Positions 52,009 through 62,363 of a stretch of 64,000 bases of DNA are shown in pieces (position 1 is the first letter of the stretch; each line of letters opens with the position of its first letter). The notes below the pieces were generated by a model. It saw only the letters and a list, made by a program, of their open reading frames with translations. It had not been told where the DNA came from and did not search any database. The stretch is from contig NZ_CP092106.1 in the NCBI RefSeq assembly GCF_029016485.1, forward strand, positions 496,001-560,000. The letters run 5' to 3'. The stretch is from Vibrio sp. JC009 (GTDB lineage: Bacteria > Pseudomonadota > Gammaproteobacteria > Enterobacterales > Vibrionaceae). Position numbers and translations under genes: made by a program.

Positions 52009-52962
52009 ATGAAGAGATTGTTAGGTGCTTTGCTCACGATTGCTATGTTGTCAGTTGGCCATATTTCAATAGCAAAAGACCTGCCCGAATACAACCGTAT
52101 TCAGGGGCTGTCAGGTAACCTTACTTCTACCGGGTCAGATACGCTGGCGAGCATTATGTCCCGCTGGAGTGAAGAGTTTCAGGAAATTTACCCTAACGTG
52201 GTGATGCAGGTGCAGGCGTCGGGTTCTTCGACGGCGGGGCCGGCTTTGGCGGAAGGGACTGCTCAACTGGGGCCTATGAGCCGGCTGATGCGCCTAAAAG
52301 AGATTGAAGCCTTTGAGCGGGAGCACGGCTACAAACCGACGGCGTTAAGAGTCGCGATTGATGCTATCGGTATCTTTGTTCACGAAGATAACCCGGTTAA
52401 AGGTCTGAACTTTGAACAGATTGACGCGATTTTTTCTATTACCCTGAACTGTGGCGGGCACTTCCCGATTGAAACCTGGCAGCAACTGGGGCTTGACGAT
52501 AGCTGGGCCAAAAGGCGCTTCCAGCTGTTCGGGCGAAATTCTGTTTCTGGTACCTATGGTTTCTTTAAGCAAACTGCACTTTGCGGCGGTGACTTTAAGC
52601 AATATGTGAATGAATTGCCGGGTTCGGCTTCAGTGGTTCAGTCGGTCGCATCTTCTATCAACACTATCGGTTATTCGGGAATCGGTTATCAGGTTTCAGG
52701 GGCTAAGTATCTGCCTATTGCCAGATATGGCAGCGACTATATTGAAGCCACCCCGGAAAATATCTCTGCCGACAAGTATCCTCTGTCCAGATACCTCTAT
52801 GTTTACGTGAATAAGCACCCGACCAAACGGCTTTCGCCAATAGAAAGAGAGTTTATCCGCTTTATCTACTCAAAGCAGGGGCAGGAGATGGTTCAGAAAG
52901 ATGGCTATGTGCCAGTGAGTCAGGAGATTGCGGATAAAGAATTGCAGAAAGTGGGATTATAG
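52009..52962 (+). CDS. pstS: Phosphate ABC transporter substrate-binding protein PstS
   Basis: 317-residue periplasmic phosphate-binding protein. A signal peptide (MKRLLGALLTIAMLSVGHISIA) is cleaved near residue 22. LTSTGSDTLASIMSRW and the loop SGSSTAGPALAEGTAQLGPMSR bind phosphate, and RNSVSGTYGFFK holds the second phosphate contact. It is in the same direction as phoBR, apart from the pstCAB genes, which lie beyond ppk1. A strong hairpin follows. Confidence 0.93.
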   Translation: MKRLLGALLTIAMLSVGHISIAKDLPEYNRIQGLSGNLTSTGSDTLASIMSRWSEEFQEIYPNVVMQVQASGSSTAGPALAEGTAQLGPMSRLMRLKEIEAFEREHGYKPTALRVAIDAIGIFVHEDNPVKGLNFEQIDAIFSITLNCGGHFPIETWQQLGLDDSWAKRRFQLFGRNSVSGTYGFFKQTALCGGDFKQYVNELPGSASVVQSVASSINTIGYSGIGYQVSGAKYLPIARYGSDYIEATPENISADKYPLSRYLYVYVNKHPTKRLSPIEREFIRFIYSKQGQEMVQKDGYVPVSQEIADKELQKVGL

Positions 52963-52986
52963 AACACTCCCCGGGGGGAGTGTTCT
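52961..52986. terminator. Terminator hairpin between pstS and ppk1
   Basis: AGAACACTCCCC pairs with GGGGAGTGTTCT over 12 bp around a 2-base centre. The genes on both sides converge on it; it lacks a long T-tract. Confidence 0.7.
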
Positions 52987-53006
52987 TAAGCTTCGAAGTT
53001 CAGCTT

Positions 53007-55109
53007 TTATTTATTTTCTTCGCTTAACCGTTTTTCGTTCTCTTTTCTGATCTGCTTCTCTACCTGTTTGATGTAGTCGTAAATGGCAATCTGAGAGCGG
53101 ATCTTCTTACGGTTACCCCTTGGCACGTACTTATTGCTCATCTCTGCATCAATAAGGCGGGCTTTAACGGTATCCGTAAAGTGGATATCGATTATATCCA
53201 TAATACGTTTCTTAAGCCTTTCATCCTTAATCGGAACGGCTACTTCGATACGGTTATCAATATTTCGTGTCATCCAGTCAGCAGAGGAGATATAAACCGC
53301 AGGATCACCGCCGTTTTCAGTGATGATGACCCGAGGGTGCTCAAGGAAGCGGTCAACGATACTGATAATCTCGATGTTCTCACTTACGTTTTTAACGCCG
53401 GGAACCAGAGAGCACATACCACGGATGATCATCTTGATCTTAACTCCGGCAGCGCTTGCGCCGTAAAGTTTGTTCACCAGGCCTTTATCTACCAGGTTGT
53501 TCACTTTTAAAGTGATGCCTGCTTTCTTGCCTTCCTTCGCGTTGGCGATTTCAGTGTCTATCAGACGGTAAAGCTGCTTTCTTGAGTTACGCGGCGAAAC
53601 AATCAGCTGATCAAAACGAACCGGACGGTATGGATTCTCGATATAGCCGAATACATTACGCACTTCATCAGTGATCTCTTTTTTCGCAGTCAGAAGAGAG
53701 AAGTCAGTGTAGATACGCGCGGTTTTCTCATGGAAGTTACCTGTACCCACGTGTGCGTAGCGAACGATTTCATCGTTTTCACGACGGGAAATCAGCAGCA
53801 GCTTAGAGTGAATTTTAAGGCCCGGAGCACCGAATAGTACATGAACACCCGCCTCAGTCAGTACCTTAGACCATTCGATATTGGCTTCTTCATCAAACCG
53901 CGCCTGAAGCTCAACAATAACCGTGACTTCTTTGCCACTATGAACAGCATCAATCAGCGAGTTCATTAGCTTCGAGTTTTTCGCAACACGATAGATGTTT
54001 ATCTTGATGCTGAGTACTTTTGGATCGAACGAAGCCTGACGTACCAGCTCTGTGATGTGATCAAAGGTATGGTATGGGTAATAAAGCAGAATGTCCTTTT
54101 CGCGGATAGCGTCAAAGGCGTTGTTGTGGTTCTCAAAATCCGCGCTCGGAAGCGGAGGAAGCGGTTTGTTTTCCAAATATTCACGGCCAACATTGGGGAA
54201 GCCGATAAAATCGTTAAAGTTGTGGTAGCGTCCGCCCGGAAGCAAGCTGTCGTAGTTTGAGATTTTCAGCGTGTCACACAGGAAAGAAAGCATATCCTGT
54301 GGCATATCTTTTTCATAAACGAACCGGACCGGCATGGCTGACAGACGCTGAGCCACACCTTCTGACATCTGCTCCAGAAGACTGTGTTCCACTTCGTAGC
54401 CCAGATCATATTCAGCGTCACGGGTCATTTTAAATGCGTAGCAGTCAAGTGCATCATATTCAAAGAAGCCACGGAAAATATCATCCAGACAAGAACGGAT
54501 AATGTTATCCAGCAGAATAATGGTTTTACGGCGCTTTCCTTTCTCTTCAGGAACCATCACAAAACGCGGAAGCTGATCAGTCGGGATCTCTAAAAGAGCA
54601 TACTGCGGATCTGAGTCATCTTTTCTGATGCCAACTCCAAGGTAAGCATATTCATCTTTCAGGAACTGAAGAACGTCGATATCTTCAGTCATCAGAAGGG
54701 GGGTGATGTGAGGAAGCACTTCCTTACGGAAGTATTTTTTTACCCACTTCAGCTGATGCTCGCTAAGCTGTGTTTCGTTAACAAGGAAGATTCGCCTTCT
54801 TGCCATCTCCATCAGAAGTTCGTTGTATAGCTCATTGAACCTTTCATCCAGCTCGGCGGCCTTTTTTTGCATCTTCGCCAGAAGTTCTTTAGCATTGTCC
54901 TTACGGCCACTTTCCTGAGCAATCAGAATTCGACGTTTAACGTCGGCAAAACGAACTTTATAGAACTCGTCTAAGTTGTTAGCAAAAATACCTAAAAAGC
55001 GCACTCTTTCGATAAGTGGCACGGTTTTGTCTGCCGCTTCCTGTAGAACGCGTTCGTTAAATGAAAGCCAGCTCAGCTCTTTTTCAATATACAGCGTTTC
55101 TGCGCTCAT
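53007..55109 (-). CDS. ppk1: Polyphosphate kinase 1
   Basis: 700-residue enzyme that makes inorganic polyphosphate from ATP. It has an N-terminal helical domain (~1-105, [15 protein letters not shown]), a head domain, and two PLD-like C-terminal domains. The catalytic autophosphorylated His is in [18 protein letters not shown] (C1 domain), and a second conserved His in [12 protein letters not shown]. The Lys-rich C-terminal tail ([13 protein letters not shown]) is longer than usual. It converges on pstS and diverges from pstC, which places it within the Pho block. Confidence 0.97.
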   Translation of the reverse strand: MSAETLYIEKELSWLSFNERVLQEAADKTVPLIERVRFLGIFANNLDEFYKVRFADVKRRILIAQESGRKDNAKELLAKMQKKAAELDERFNELYNELLMEMARRRIFLVNETQLSEHQLKWVKKYFRKEVLPHITPLLMTEDIDVLQFLKDEYAYLGVGIRKDDSDPQYALLEIPTDQLPRFVMVPEEKGKRRKTIILLDNIIRSCLDDIFRGFFEYDALDCYAFKMTRDAEYDLGYEVEHSLLEQMSEGVAQRLSAMPVRFVYEKDMPQDMLSFLCDTLKISNYDSLLPGGRYHNFNDFIGFPNVGREYLENKPLPPLPSADFENHNNAFDAIREKDILLYYPYHTFDHITELVRQASFDPKVLSIKINIYRVAKNSKLMNSLIDAVHSGKEVTVIVELQARFDEEANIEWSKVLTEAGVHVLFGAPGLKIHSKLLLISRRENDEIVRYAHVGTGNFHEKTARIYTDFSLLTAKKEITDEVRNVFGYIENPYRPVRFDQLIVSPRNSRKQLYRLIDTEIANAKEGKKAGITLKVNNLVDKGLVNKLYGASAAGVKIKMIIRGMCSLVPGVKNVSENIEIISIVDRFLEHPRVIITENGGDPAVYISSADWMTRNIDNRIEVAVPIKDERLKKRIMDIIDIHFTDTVKARLIDAEMSNKYVPRGNRKKIRSQIAIYDYIKQVEKQIRKENEKRLSEENK

Positions 55110-55229
55110 GATACCTTCCGATGTTGTTAACTTGCCCGGGAACAGAGTTCCAAAAAATACTGATAGAGGGGTAGATAGTGAAACTTAAACTTTAATTATT
55201 ACATCTATATGTCACAGATAAATCTTAGC

Positions 55230-55248
55230 GTAACTTTCAGTAAGTTAC
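55230..55248. promoter_or_regulatory. Palindrome in the ppk1/pstC intergenic region
   Basis: GTAACTT-TCAGT-AAGTTAC, a perfect 7-bp inverted repeat. Function is unknown; position between two divergent phosphate genes suggests a regulator binding site. Confidence 0.45.
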
Positions 55249-55288
55249 AGTATGTGAAGGGGCGAATTTTTAAGAAAAGTTCTATCCT

Positions 55289-55306
55289 GTGTAATATAAG
55301 TGTCAT
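55289..55306 (+). promoter_or_regulatory. Pho box upstream of pstC
   Basis: Two 7-bp repeats with 4-bp spacing, GTGTAAT-ATAA-GTGTCAT, 50 bp upstream of the pstC ATG. The second repeat is identical to that of the phoB box. Confidence 0.65.
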
Positions 55307-55356
55307 CTATTCGTAATAGTATTTGAAGGTTTAATGGTCGGGTAGACATAACCAGC

Positions 55357-57588
55357 ATGCCACAGGCGGAATTTTCTTTAAAAGAACGGGACAGAACACG
55401 ATATATCAAAGATCGCGTGGCTCGCACCTTGGTGACATCCGGGGGTGTGACGGTTCTGCTTGCGCTTGTACTTATCTTCTTCTATCTGATTTCTATTGTT
55501 CTTCCTGTTTTTTCAGGGGCTTCGCTGGAAAAAGTTGCTGATTACTCTTATCAGCAAGATTCCGGGATTGTTGCCATGGGAGTGGACAATTATGGTGAGA
55601 ATCTATTTCTGTTCGATAACCTTGGCTCTCTTTCCTATATCAGCTTGGATGCAGACAAGGCAGATAAGCCAAAGAGACTCACTTCTCTTCTTTCATCTCA
55701 GGTGATAGACAGCCCCAGCGCATTCTCTCCTGCCAGCAGTGCAATGGGCTGGTATGGTTACGGCAGTTCGCAGGGGGCAGTGGTTGCTGTCCGGCCGAAG
55801 TTTAATGTCTCTTTTACCAACAGCGGAAAGGTGCTGACACCGGATCTGGAGTCGTTTCTGGATGGCAGAGAGATTGTGTTGGACCAGGGGCAACAGGCTC
55901 TGAAGCATCTGGCGCTGGCGGTAAATGATGAGCTGGGCATTTTTGCCGGCATAACAGAAAGCGGTGCAACCGTTGCAAAAGAGGTAAAGGCTCAGCTTGA
56001 TAACAAAGAACAAGTCGTCAGCAGAGCCCTGATTGTTCCTCAGTTGCCACAGGCCGTAAGCAAAATTATTCTTTCTCCTGATGGTAAGCAGCTGTTCGCT
56101 TTGTCTGAGAATGAGCTTATTGTGGCGGTAAGAAAACGCCTGGGCTTTATGGTCAGAGATATCATTGATCTTTCTAAGGGAGAAGCAGAAAAGGCGGTTT
56201 TAAATATTAAGCTACTGGCCGGTGCCCAGTCTTTGCTGGTTTCGCACGCGGACAATACGGTGTCACAGTGGTTTGATGTGCTGAATGAGGGCCAGAGGTA
56301 TCTGACTTTCATCAGAAGCCTGGATACGGATAAGCAACTGGCGAATCTGCTGCCTAACTCTCAGAAAAAAGGTTTCCTGAGTTTTCATCAGTCAGGCGTG
56401 ATAGAAGGGCATTACACAACCAGTGAAAGCCGGGTGTTTTCCGATAAGTTACTGGATAAAACGCCTGATCTTGCCGCTTTATCGGTAAACGAAAAATTTC
56501 TGGCAACGCTGAGCGATAACAGAGTGACTCTGTTTTCTGTAGACAACCCGCATCCGGAGATCTCGTTCAAGTCATTATGGCGTAAAGTCTGGTATGAGAA
56601 TTACCCTGAGCCGGAATATGTCTGGCAGTCTACGGCAGCCAGTGATGAGTATGAAGCTAAGTTCAGTTTTGTTCCTATCACCTTTGGTACTCTCAAAGCC
56701 GCTCTCTTCTGTATGCTGATCTCGACACCGATTGCTGTACTGGGCGCGATATATACTGCTTACTTTATGACACCAGCAATGCGCCGGGTAGTGAAGCCAA
56801 GTATCGAACTGATGGAAGCCCTGCCTACGGTTATTATCGGTTTTCTGGCGGGGATGTGGCTGGCTCCGATTGTGGAGAGGCACCTTCCGGCTGTGTTTAT
56901 ACTCTTTGTTATGCTGCCGCTTTTTATATTGCTGGTGGGGGCTCTGTGGACACTGATACCACGACATGTGATGGATAAGCTGCCAAATGGCTGGCATGCA
57001 CTGATTCTGATCCCTGTGACCCTTATTGTTATCGTGACTGTATTAAACTTCAGTGATGATCTGGAAATGCTGTTATTTAGCGGCGATATCCGGGTTTATC
57101 TGGCTCAGTATGGTATTGATTTTGACCAGCGAAATGCTCTGGTTATCGGTATTGCCATGGGGTTTGCGGTGATTCCCAGCATATTTACCATAGCGGAAGA
57201 TGCGGTATTTTCGGTTCCCAAGCATCTGTCTGACGGGTCTCTGGCGTTAGGGGCAACGCACTGGCAGACTCTGACCCGTGTGGTTCTGCTGACGGCGAGT
57301 CCGGGCATATTTTCAGCGGTTATGATTGGTTTAGGACGCGCAGTGGGTGAAACCATGATTGTTTTAATGGCCACAGGTAACACTCCGGTGCTTGACTGGA
57401 ATGTTCTTGAAGGGATGCGCACACTGTCGGCAACCATCGCCGTGGAAATGCCGGAATCGGAAGTGGGCAGTACGCACTACCGCTTGCTGTTTCTGTCTGC
57501 TCTGATTCTGTTTGTGTTCACTTTTGCTGTTAACTCTCTGGCTGAGATGGTTCGTCACAGGCTGAGAGTGAAGTACAGCTCAATGTAA
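55357..57588 (+). CDS. pstC: Phosphate ABC transporter permease PstC, long form
   Basis: Inner-membrane permease of the high-affinity phosphate importer. At 743 residues it is more than twice the E. coli PstC (319). An N-terminal membrane segment (~29-53) is followed by a ~370-residue periplasmic-type insert with short repeating motifs (for example GIVAMGVDNYGENLFLF and KQLFALSENELIVAV) suggestive of a beta-propeller. The permease domain starts at ~435, with the EAA-type loop ASDEYEAKFSFVP...LIMEALPTVIIGFLAGMWLAP. The coupling motif [16 protein letters not shown] is present. Long forms are usual in vibrios and pseudomonads. First gene of pstC-pstA-pstB-phoU. Confidence 0.94.
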   Translation: MPQAEFSLKERDRTRYIKDRVARTLVTSGGVTVLLALVLIFFYLISIVLPVFSGASLEKVADYSYQQDSGIVAMGVDNYGENLFLFDNLGSLSYISLDADKADKPKRLTSLLSSQVIDSPSAFSPASSAMGWYGYGSSQGAVVAVRPKFNVSFTNSGKVLTPDLESFLDGREIVLDQGQQALKHLALAVNDELGIFAGITESGATVAKEVKAQLDNKEQVVSRALIVPQLPQAVSKIILSPDGKQLFALSENELIVAVRKRLGFMVRDIIDLSKGEAEKAVLNIKLLAGAQSLLVSHADNTVSQWFDVLNEGQRYLTFIRSLDTDKQLANLLPNSQKKGFLSFHQSGVIEGHYTTSESRVFSDKLLDKTPDLAALSVNEKFLATLSDNRVTLFSVDNPHPEISFKSLWRKVWYENYPEPEYVWQSTAASDEYEAKFSFVPITFGTLKAALFCMLISTPIAVLGAIYTAYFMTPAMRRVVKPSIELMEALPTVIIGFLAGMWLAPIVERHLPAVFILFVMLPLFILLVGALWTLIPRHVMDKLPNGWHALILIPVTLIVIVTVLNFSDDLEMLLFSGDIRVYLAQYGIDFDQRNALVIGIAMGFAVIPSIFTIAEDAVFSVPKHLSDGSLALGATHWQTLTRVVLLTASPGIFSAVMIGLGRAVGETMIVLMATGNTPVLDWNVLEGMRTLSATIAVEMPESEVGSTHYRLLFLSALILFVFTFAVNSLAEMVRHRLRVKYSSM

Positions 57589-57608
57589 TTGTAGGGTTTG
57601 AAATAGAA

Positions 57609-59255
57609 ATGATTCAGTGGGTTAAATCAGGAAAACCATGGATATGGTTATCGGGAGGAGCAGTCAGCATTAGTCTGATCGCTGTTCTTGGCCTGCTATT
57701 GCTCATTGGATGGAAAGGGCTGACCTATTTCTGGCCTATGCCCGTATATCAGTGGGAAGATGCCAGCGGCAACAGGATTATTGGACAGGTATACCAGAAA
57801 GACTCGGTTCCCGTTGAGCATGTTATCCATGCTAAGCAGCGCCTTCCTGAGGAGGTTTACCAAAGTGGCAGCGTGGAAAGGCTGAATATCAAAGTGGCCA
57901 ATCGAGAGCTCTATCCGCTTGATTTTATCTCTGTGCTTTCCAGTGACCTGAAGCTAACCGGAGCCCCTGAAAATATTGTGGTACTGGAAAGAGCCAGACA
58001 CGGCAGTTTCTTTGGCACACCTGTGGCTTATATCGCTAAAAATATAACGCAGACTGAAGATGTAAAAGGACTTCTGGAAGAGGGAATAGAGTCTGCCGCC
58101 GCCTCCAGAGAAGAGATTGTGAGAATCTCTGAAAACGAGATAAAACCCGTTGGCTGGGAGCTGAGCCAGCTTAAGCTGGAGAGAAGAAAAGCTGAACTGA
58201 ATAACAGCTTAACCGAGGCCTATTTAACCGATTATAACAAGAGAAAAAACGAGCTGAGTGCCCGGCTTTCTGAGGCTGAGCTGAAGCTGGTATTGCTTCA
58301 GAAGCGTCTCGACCAGGAAAAACTGGTGGTGCAGGACATGACAGGCGCTCAGACAGAGGTATCGCTGGGAAGTATACTCAATGCCTGGTATCCGAATAAT
58401 ATGAGTTACCTGGAAAAGGTGCAGCACTGGCTGATTCAGGTTAAGCAGTTTCTGCTTGAGCAGCCAAGGGAAGCCAACTCCGAAGGCGGGATCTTTCCTG
58501 CCATATTCGGTACCGTGTTTCTGGTGCTTCTGATGTCGGTAATTGTTATGCCGCTTGGGGTAATGGCTGCCATTTATCTTCATGAATACGCAAAGGAAGG
58601 CCCGCTGACCCGTCTGATTCGCATCGCTGTCATGAACCTGGCGGGTGTGCCTTCCATTGTCTATGGTGTCTTTGGCCTGGGATTCTTTGTTTATACTATC
58701 GGCGGCTCGCTTGATGATCTGCTTTATGCAGACAAGCTGCCTACGCCAACATTCGGAACTCCGGGCGTGCTCTGGTCAGCATTGACACTGGCCCTGCTGA
58801 CTCTTCCGGTGGTAATCGTTGCCACGGAGGAGGGTTTGAGCCGGATACCGAATTCGGTAAGACACGGTTCACTGGCGCTCGGAGCAACCCAGTTTGAGAC
58901 TATCTGGCGTATTGTTCTGCCTATGGCAAGTCCGGCTATTATTACCGGACTGATCCTGGCTGTAGCCCGTGCAGCAGGTGAGGTAGCGCCGCTGATGCTG
59001 GTGGGGGTGGTTAAACTGGCACCAACACTGCCGGTAGATACCACATTCCCCTATGTGCATCTGGAAAGAAAGTTTATGCACATGGGGTATCATATTTACG
59101 ATTTAGGTTTTCAGTCACCGAATATTGAAGCAGCAAGACCTCTGGTGTACGCCACTTCATTTTTGCTGGTGACCGTTATTGTCGGGCTAAACTTAACGGC
59201 GATTAATATCAGAAATAACCTGCGGGAGAAATTCCGTACTCTGGGACAAGATTAA
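57609..59255 (+). CDS. pstA: Phosphate ABC transporter permease PstA, long form
   Basis: Partner permease of PstC, 548 residues against ~296 in E. coli. The N-terminal membrane segment (~16-40) is followed by a ~240-residue insert with a Glu/Lys-rich coiled coil (~175-240, [18 protein letters not shown]). The permease domain begins near 295 ([25 protein letters not shown]). The ATPase-coupling loop [18 protein letters not shown] is intact. It starts 20 bp after pstC and ends 2 bp before pstB, in one operon. Confidence 0.94.
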   Translation: MIQWVKSGKPWIWLSGGAVSISLIAVLGLLLLIGWKGLTYFWPMPVYQWEDASGNRIIGQVYQKDSVPVEHVIHAKQRLPEEVYQSGSVERLNIKVANRELYPLDFISVLSSDLKLTGAPENIVVLERARHGSFFGTPVAYIAKNITQTEDVKGLLEEGIESAAASREEIVRISENEIKPVGWELSQLKLERRKAELNNSLTEAYLTDYNKRKNELSARLSEAELKLVLLQKRLDQEKLVVQDMTGAQTEVSLGSILNAWYPNNMSYLEKVQHWLIQVKQFLLEQPREANSEGGIFPAIFGTVFLVLLMSVIVMPLGVMAAIYLHEYAKEGPLTRLIRIAVMNLAGVPSIVYGVFGLGFFVYTIGGSLDDLLYADKLPTPTFGTPGVLWSALTLALLTLPVVIVATEEGLSRIPNSVRHGSLALGATQFETIWRIVLPMASPAIITGLILAVARAAGEVAPLMLVGVVKLAPTLPVDTTFPYVHLERKFMHMGYHIYDLGFQSPNIEAARPLVYATSFLLVTVIVGLNLTAINIRNNLREKFRTLGQD

Positions 59256-59257
59256 GC

Positions 59258-60079
59258 ATGTTTTCTATAGATACAGCTCTGGGCTATACGCCCCCACTGG
59301 ATGTAAATAATCTTTCTGATGAAGATACCGCTATCTCCATCGAAGGGCTGAACCTGTTCTATAAAAATGGCAGTCAGGCACTGAAAGACATTTCAATGCG
59401 CATTCCAAAGGGAAAAGTAACGGCGTTTATCGGCCCTTCAGGTTGTGGTAAATCAACGCTGCTACGCTGCATTAACCGGATGAATGATCTTATTGACGGG
59501 TGCCGGGTGGACGGCAAAGTCCACCTGCACGGGAAAAATGTCTATGATCCTCAGGTGGATGTGGCAACACTGCGCCGAAGAGTGGGAATGGTATTTCAGA
59601 GGCCGAATCCGTTCCCTAAATCCATCTATGAAAATGTGGTTTACGGCTTAAGGCTGCAGGGTGTTAAGAATGCCAGAACCCTGGATGATGCCGCTGAAAG
59701 ATCCTTAAGAGCGGCCGCGCTCTGGGATGAGGTGAAAAACCGCCTGCATGAGAATGCCTTTGGGCTTTCCGGGGGTCAGCAGCAGCGCCTGGTTATTGCA
59801 AGAGCCATTGCCATTGAACCTGAGGTGCTGCTTCTGGATGAGCCAACATCGGCACTGGATCCGATATCGACACTGACCATTGAAGAGCTGGTGTACGACC
59901 TGAAAACCCAGTATACGGTGGTGATTGTCACTCACAACATGCAGCAGGCAGCAAGGGTTAGTGACCATACCGCCTTTATTCACCTTGGTGAACTGATTGA
60001 ATATAGTGACACAGATTCAATTTTTACCTCGCCAAGAAAAAAACAGACTGAAGATTATATTACAGGCCGTTATGGTTAA
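59258..60079 (+). CDS. pstB: Phosphate ABC transporter ATP-binding protein PstB
   Basis: 273-residue ATPase energising phosphate import. It has Walker [10 protein letters not shown], signature [16 protein letters not shown], Walker [14 protein letters not shown] and the switch His in [18 protein letters not shown]...[14 protein letters not shown] is characteristic of PstB. The ~20-residue N-terminal extension is common in this family. The gene lies between pstA and phoU in the same operon. Confidence 0.98.
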   Translation: MFSIDTALGYTPPLDVNNLSDEDTAISIEGLNLFYKNGSQALKDISMRIPKGKVTAFIGPSGCGKSTLLRCINRMNDLIDGCRVDGKVHLHGKNVYDPQVDVATLRRRVGMVFQRPNPFPKSIYENVVYGLRLQGVKNARTLDDAAERSLRAAALWDEVKNRLHENAFGLSGGQQQRLVIARAIAIEPEVLLLDEPTSALDPISTLTIEELVYDLKTQYTVVIVTHNMQQAARVSDHTAFIHLGELIEYSDTDSIFTSPRKKQTEDYITGRYG

Positions 60080-60115
60080 TAATCAGATTGTAAATAAATA
60101 ACTTAAGGTATATCC

Positions 60116-60814
60116 ATGCATTTTGGTCGCCACATATCCGGGCAGTTTAATGTTGAGCTGGAGTCCATCAGAACTCATGTATTAACCATGGGCGGTCTGG
60201 TTGAGCAGCAGCTCTCATTTGCCATGCAGGCTCTGAATAAAGACGATATTGAGCTGGCGAAAAAGGTAGTGCGTGATGACCATAAGGTCAATGCAATGGA
60301 AGTCTCTATCGATGAGGCCTGTACCCGGATCATCGCCAAAAGGCAGCCTACTGCGATAGATCTTCGTCTGATCATGGCGATTGTAAAAACCATCACAGAC
60401 CTTGAACGTATCGGTGATGTTGCAATCCGGATTGCCCGTATTGCGATTAAGAAGCCATCCTCAAAAAATACCAAATTTCATGTCTCCCTTGAGCCACTAT
60501 GCCGAAGTGCTATCGATATGCTGCATCAGGTTTTAGATGCCTTTGCCCGGATGGATCTGGATTCGGCTGCTGAGGTTTATAAGCTGGACAACAAGCTGGA
60601 TGCGGAATACGAAGCCGTTACCCGTCAGTTGACCAAGCTGATGATGGAAAATCCGAAAGATATCCCGAATATTCTGCAGGTGATGTGGTCAGCACGTGAT
60701 ATTGAGCGGGTAGGGGATCGCTGTCAGAATATCTGCGAATACATTATTTACTTCGTCAAGGGGCGGGATATCCGTCATCTTGACGAAGATGATATAGATA
60801 AATACATCAAATAG
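60116..60814 (+). CDS. phoU: Phosphate signalling regulator PhoU
   Basis: 232-residue cytoplasmic protein made of two related three-helix PhoU domains. Metal-binding motifs E/DxxxD are visible ([19 protein letters not shown] in the first half, [24 protein letters not shown] in the second). It represses PhoR activity when phosphate is plentiful and restrains Pst transport. Start ATG at 60116 is preceded by AAGG. It follows pstB by 36 bp and ends the operon. Confidence 0.97.
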   Translation: MHFGRHISGQFNVELESIRTHVLTMGGLVEQQLSFAMQALNKDDIELAKKVVRDDHKVNAMEVSIDEACTRIIAKRQPTAIDLRLIMAIVKTITDLERIGDVAIRIARIAIKKPSSKNTKFHVSLEPLCRSAIDMLHQVLDAFARMDLDSAAEVYKLDNKLDAEYEAVTRQLTKLMMENPKDIPNILQVMWSARDIERVGDRCQNICEYIIYFVKGRDIRHLDEDDIDKYIK

Positions 60815-60860
60815 CTTTTACGGCTACAGAACGGAAGAGTGTTCATTTTTCTGCCGCCTG

Positions 60861-61481
60861 TCACCTGTTTATCGCAAATGTAGGCAACGAAAGGTGCCAT
60901 TTAATCGCCCCCAGGCGAATAATCAGGGTGGACACAGCTCCGGCTAAAAATGCCGTATTATTCTCACACCCCAGATGAAGCGCTGATACATGGAAAATAC
61001 CCCCCATAATACAGGCGGTGGCATAGACTTCACTTCTTAGTACCATGGGAATTTCTCTGGCCAGAACGTCACGGATAATACCGCCGCCGCATCCGGTAAT
61101 CACACCCATAATAACCGCTATCAGATAGGAGCCCTGATAGGAGAGTGCTTTTTCAACGCCTATGCCGACAAAGGCAGCCAGTCCGATGGCATCGCATACA
61201 GGTAAGACGTACCAGGGCAGGCGCTTTGGTCTGCGTACCAGCATCATAGTCAGCAGGCAGGTGATCAGAATAATCCAGATATAGGTGGAGTCTGTTATCC
61301 AGAATACCGGGGTTGCGCCCAGTGCCATATCGCGGATCGAGCCGCCACCAATGGCCGTTACACTGGCCAGAACCATCACACCAAAGGGATCCATCTTAAG
61401 GCGCCCGGCCAGAAGCACTCCGGATATTGCAAAGATCGCAGTGCCAAACATATCGATGAAATAGAGTAGTGATGAATCCAT
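60861..61481 (-). CDS. TRIC-family cation channel protein (YadS/UPF0126)
   Basis: 206-residue inner-membrane protein with six to seven membrane segments. It has two tandem UPF0126 repeats, each with a Gly-rich helix break: TAIGGGSIRDMALG in the first and ITGCGGGIIRDVLAREIP in the second. Prokaryotic TRIC homologues form potassium/anion-permeable trimers. The physiological role here is unknown. It lies 62 bp downstream of btuF on the same strand and converges on phoU. Confidence 0.92.
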   Translation of the reverse strand: MDSSLLYFIDMFGTAIFAISGVLLAGRLKMDPFGVMVLASVTAIGGGSIRDMALGATPVFWITDSTYIWIILITCLLTMMLVRRPKRLPWYVLPVCDAIGLAAFVGIGVEKALSYQGSYLIAVIMGVITGCGGGIIRDVLAREIPMVLRSEVYATACIMGGIFHVSALHLGCENNTAFLAGAVSTLIIRLGAIKWHLSLPTFAINR

Positions 61482-61543
61482 AGTTGTAACAGTCTGAGTT
61501 CAAAGAGGCTAAATTCTACGCCACTTTAGAAAAATGCAAAGTA

Positions 61544-62356
61544 TTATTCTCTAGCACGATCAAGATAGTTGCAGACTTCCCGTACCGCGTTAAGCGAGCG
61601 GGGGGTTGGGCGGTTTATCCAGTCTGCGTTCAGTGACCAGATAGCTTGATTGGCTACAGCCGGTATCTGATCTTCCCATGCCATCCATTGCTCTGTGTTC
61701 TGGGTTGCGTGGGCGGAGGTGAATATCACTTCCGGAGCGCGTACAAGTACCTCTTCAAAGCTGACCTGCGGATAGGGGGCCGGAGTGTCTTTAAACACAT
61801 TGACTCCGCCGCAAAGCTCAAATACCTCGCCAGGCCATGCTGACTGAGCCAGAGTATAGATTGGGCGTCCGCTTATCTGATAAAAGAAGGAGACTTTTTT
61901 ACTTCCCTGATACTGCTTTCTTAGCTTGCCCAATTCGTCCCGGAACTGTTTCGCCCTGTTTTTTCCCTTTTCAGGTGCATCACTAAATTCACTCAGCTCT
62001 TCGATACGGGTTGCGATATCTGAAAGCGAGTCTGTATCGGTATAAAATATCTTATATCCCAGATCTTTTAGCTGACTCAGGGCGTTACCTGAGCCGCCGG
62101 ACTTCCAGGCAACAATCAGATCCGGGTTCAGGGCGATAATGCGCTCTATATTGATGCTGCTGTATGCCGCCACATGTTCCAGCCGCTTTGCCTCTTCAGG
62201 GTAGTCACTGTGGACACTGGCTGCAATCATCTTACCGCCCAGGCCCGCAGCATAGGCGATTTCAGTGGAAGAGGGAGCCAGAGAAATAACACGCTCTATG
62301 GCAAGTGAGTAGTCACTTACCAGTAAAAGGCAGGCTGAGATCAAAAGTGGTTTCAT
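61544..62356 (-). CDS. btuF: Vitamin B12-binding periplasmic protein BtuF
   Basis: 270-residue substrate-binding protein delivering cobalamin to BtuCD. A signal peptide (MKPLLISACLLLVSDYSLA) is followed by the two-lobe helical-backbone fold. RVISLAPSSTEIAYAAGLG, NIERIIALNPDLIVAWKSG and the inter-lobe helix region match BtuF. It is 7 bp downstream of the CbiB-like gene, an arrangement that supports a shared role in cobalamin salvage. Confidence 0.93.
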   Translation of the reverse strand: MKPLLISACLLLVSDYSLAIERVISLAPSSTEIAYAAGLGGKMIAASVHSDYPEEAKRLEHVAAYSSINIERIIALNPDLIVAWKSGGSGNALSQLKDLGYKIFYTDTDSLSDIATRIEELSEFSDAPEKGKNRAKQFRDELGKLRKQYQGSKKVSFFYQISGRPIYTLAQSAWPGEVFELCGGVNVFKDTPAPYPQVSFEEVLVRAPEVIFTSAHATQNTEQWMAWEDQIPAVANQAIWSLNADWINRPTPRSLNAVREVCNYLDRARE

Positions 62357-62363
62357 TGCTTAA

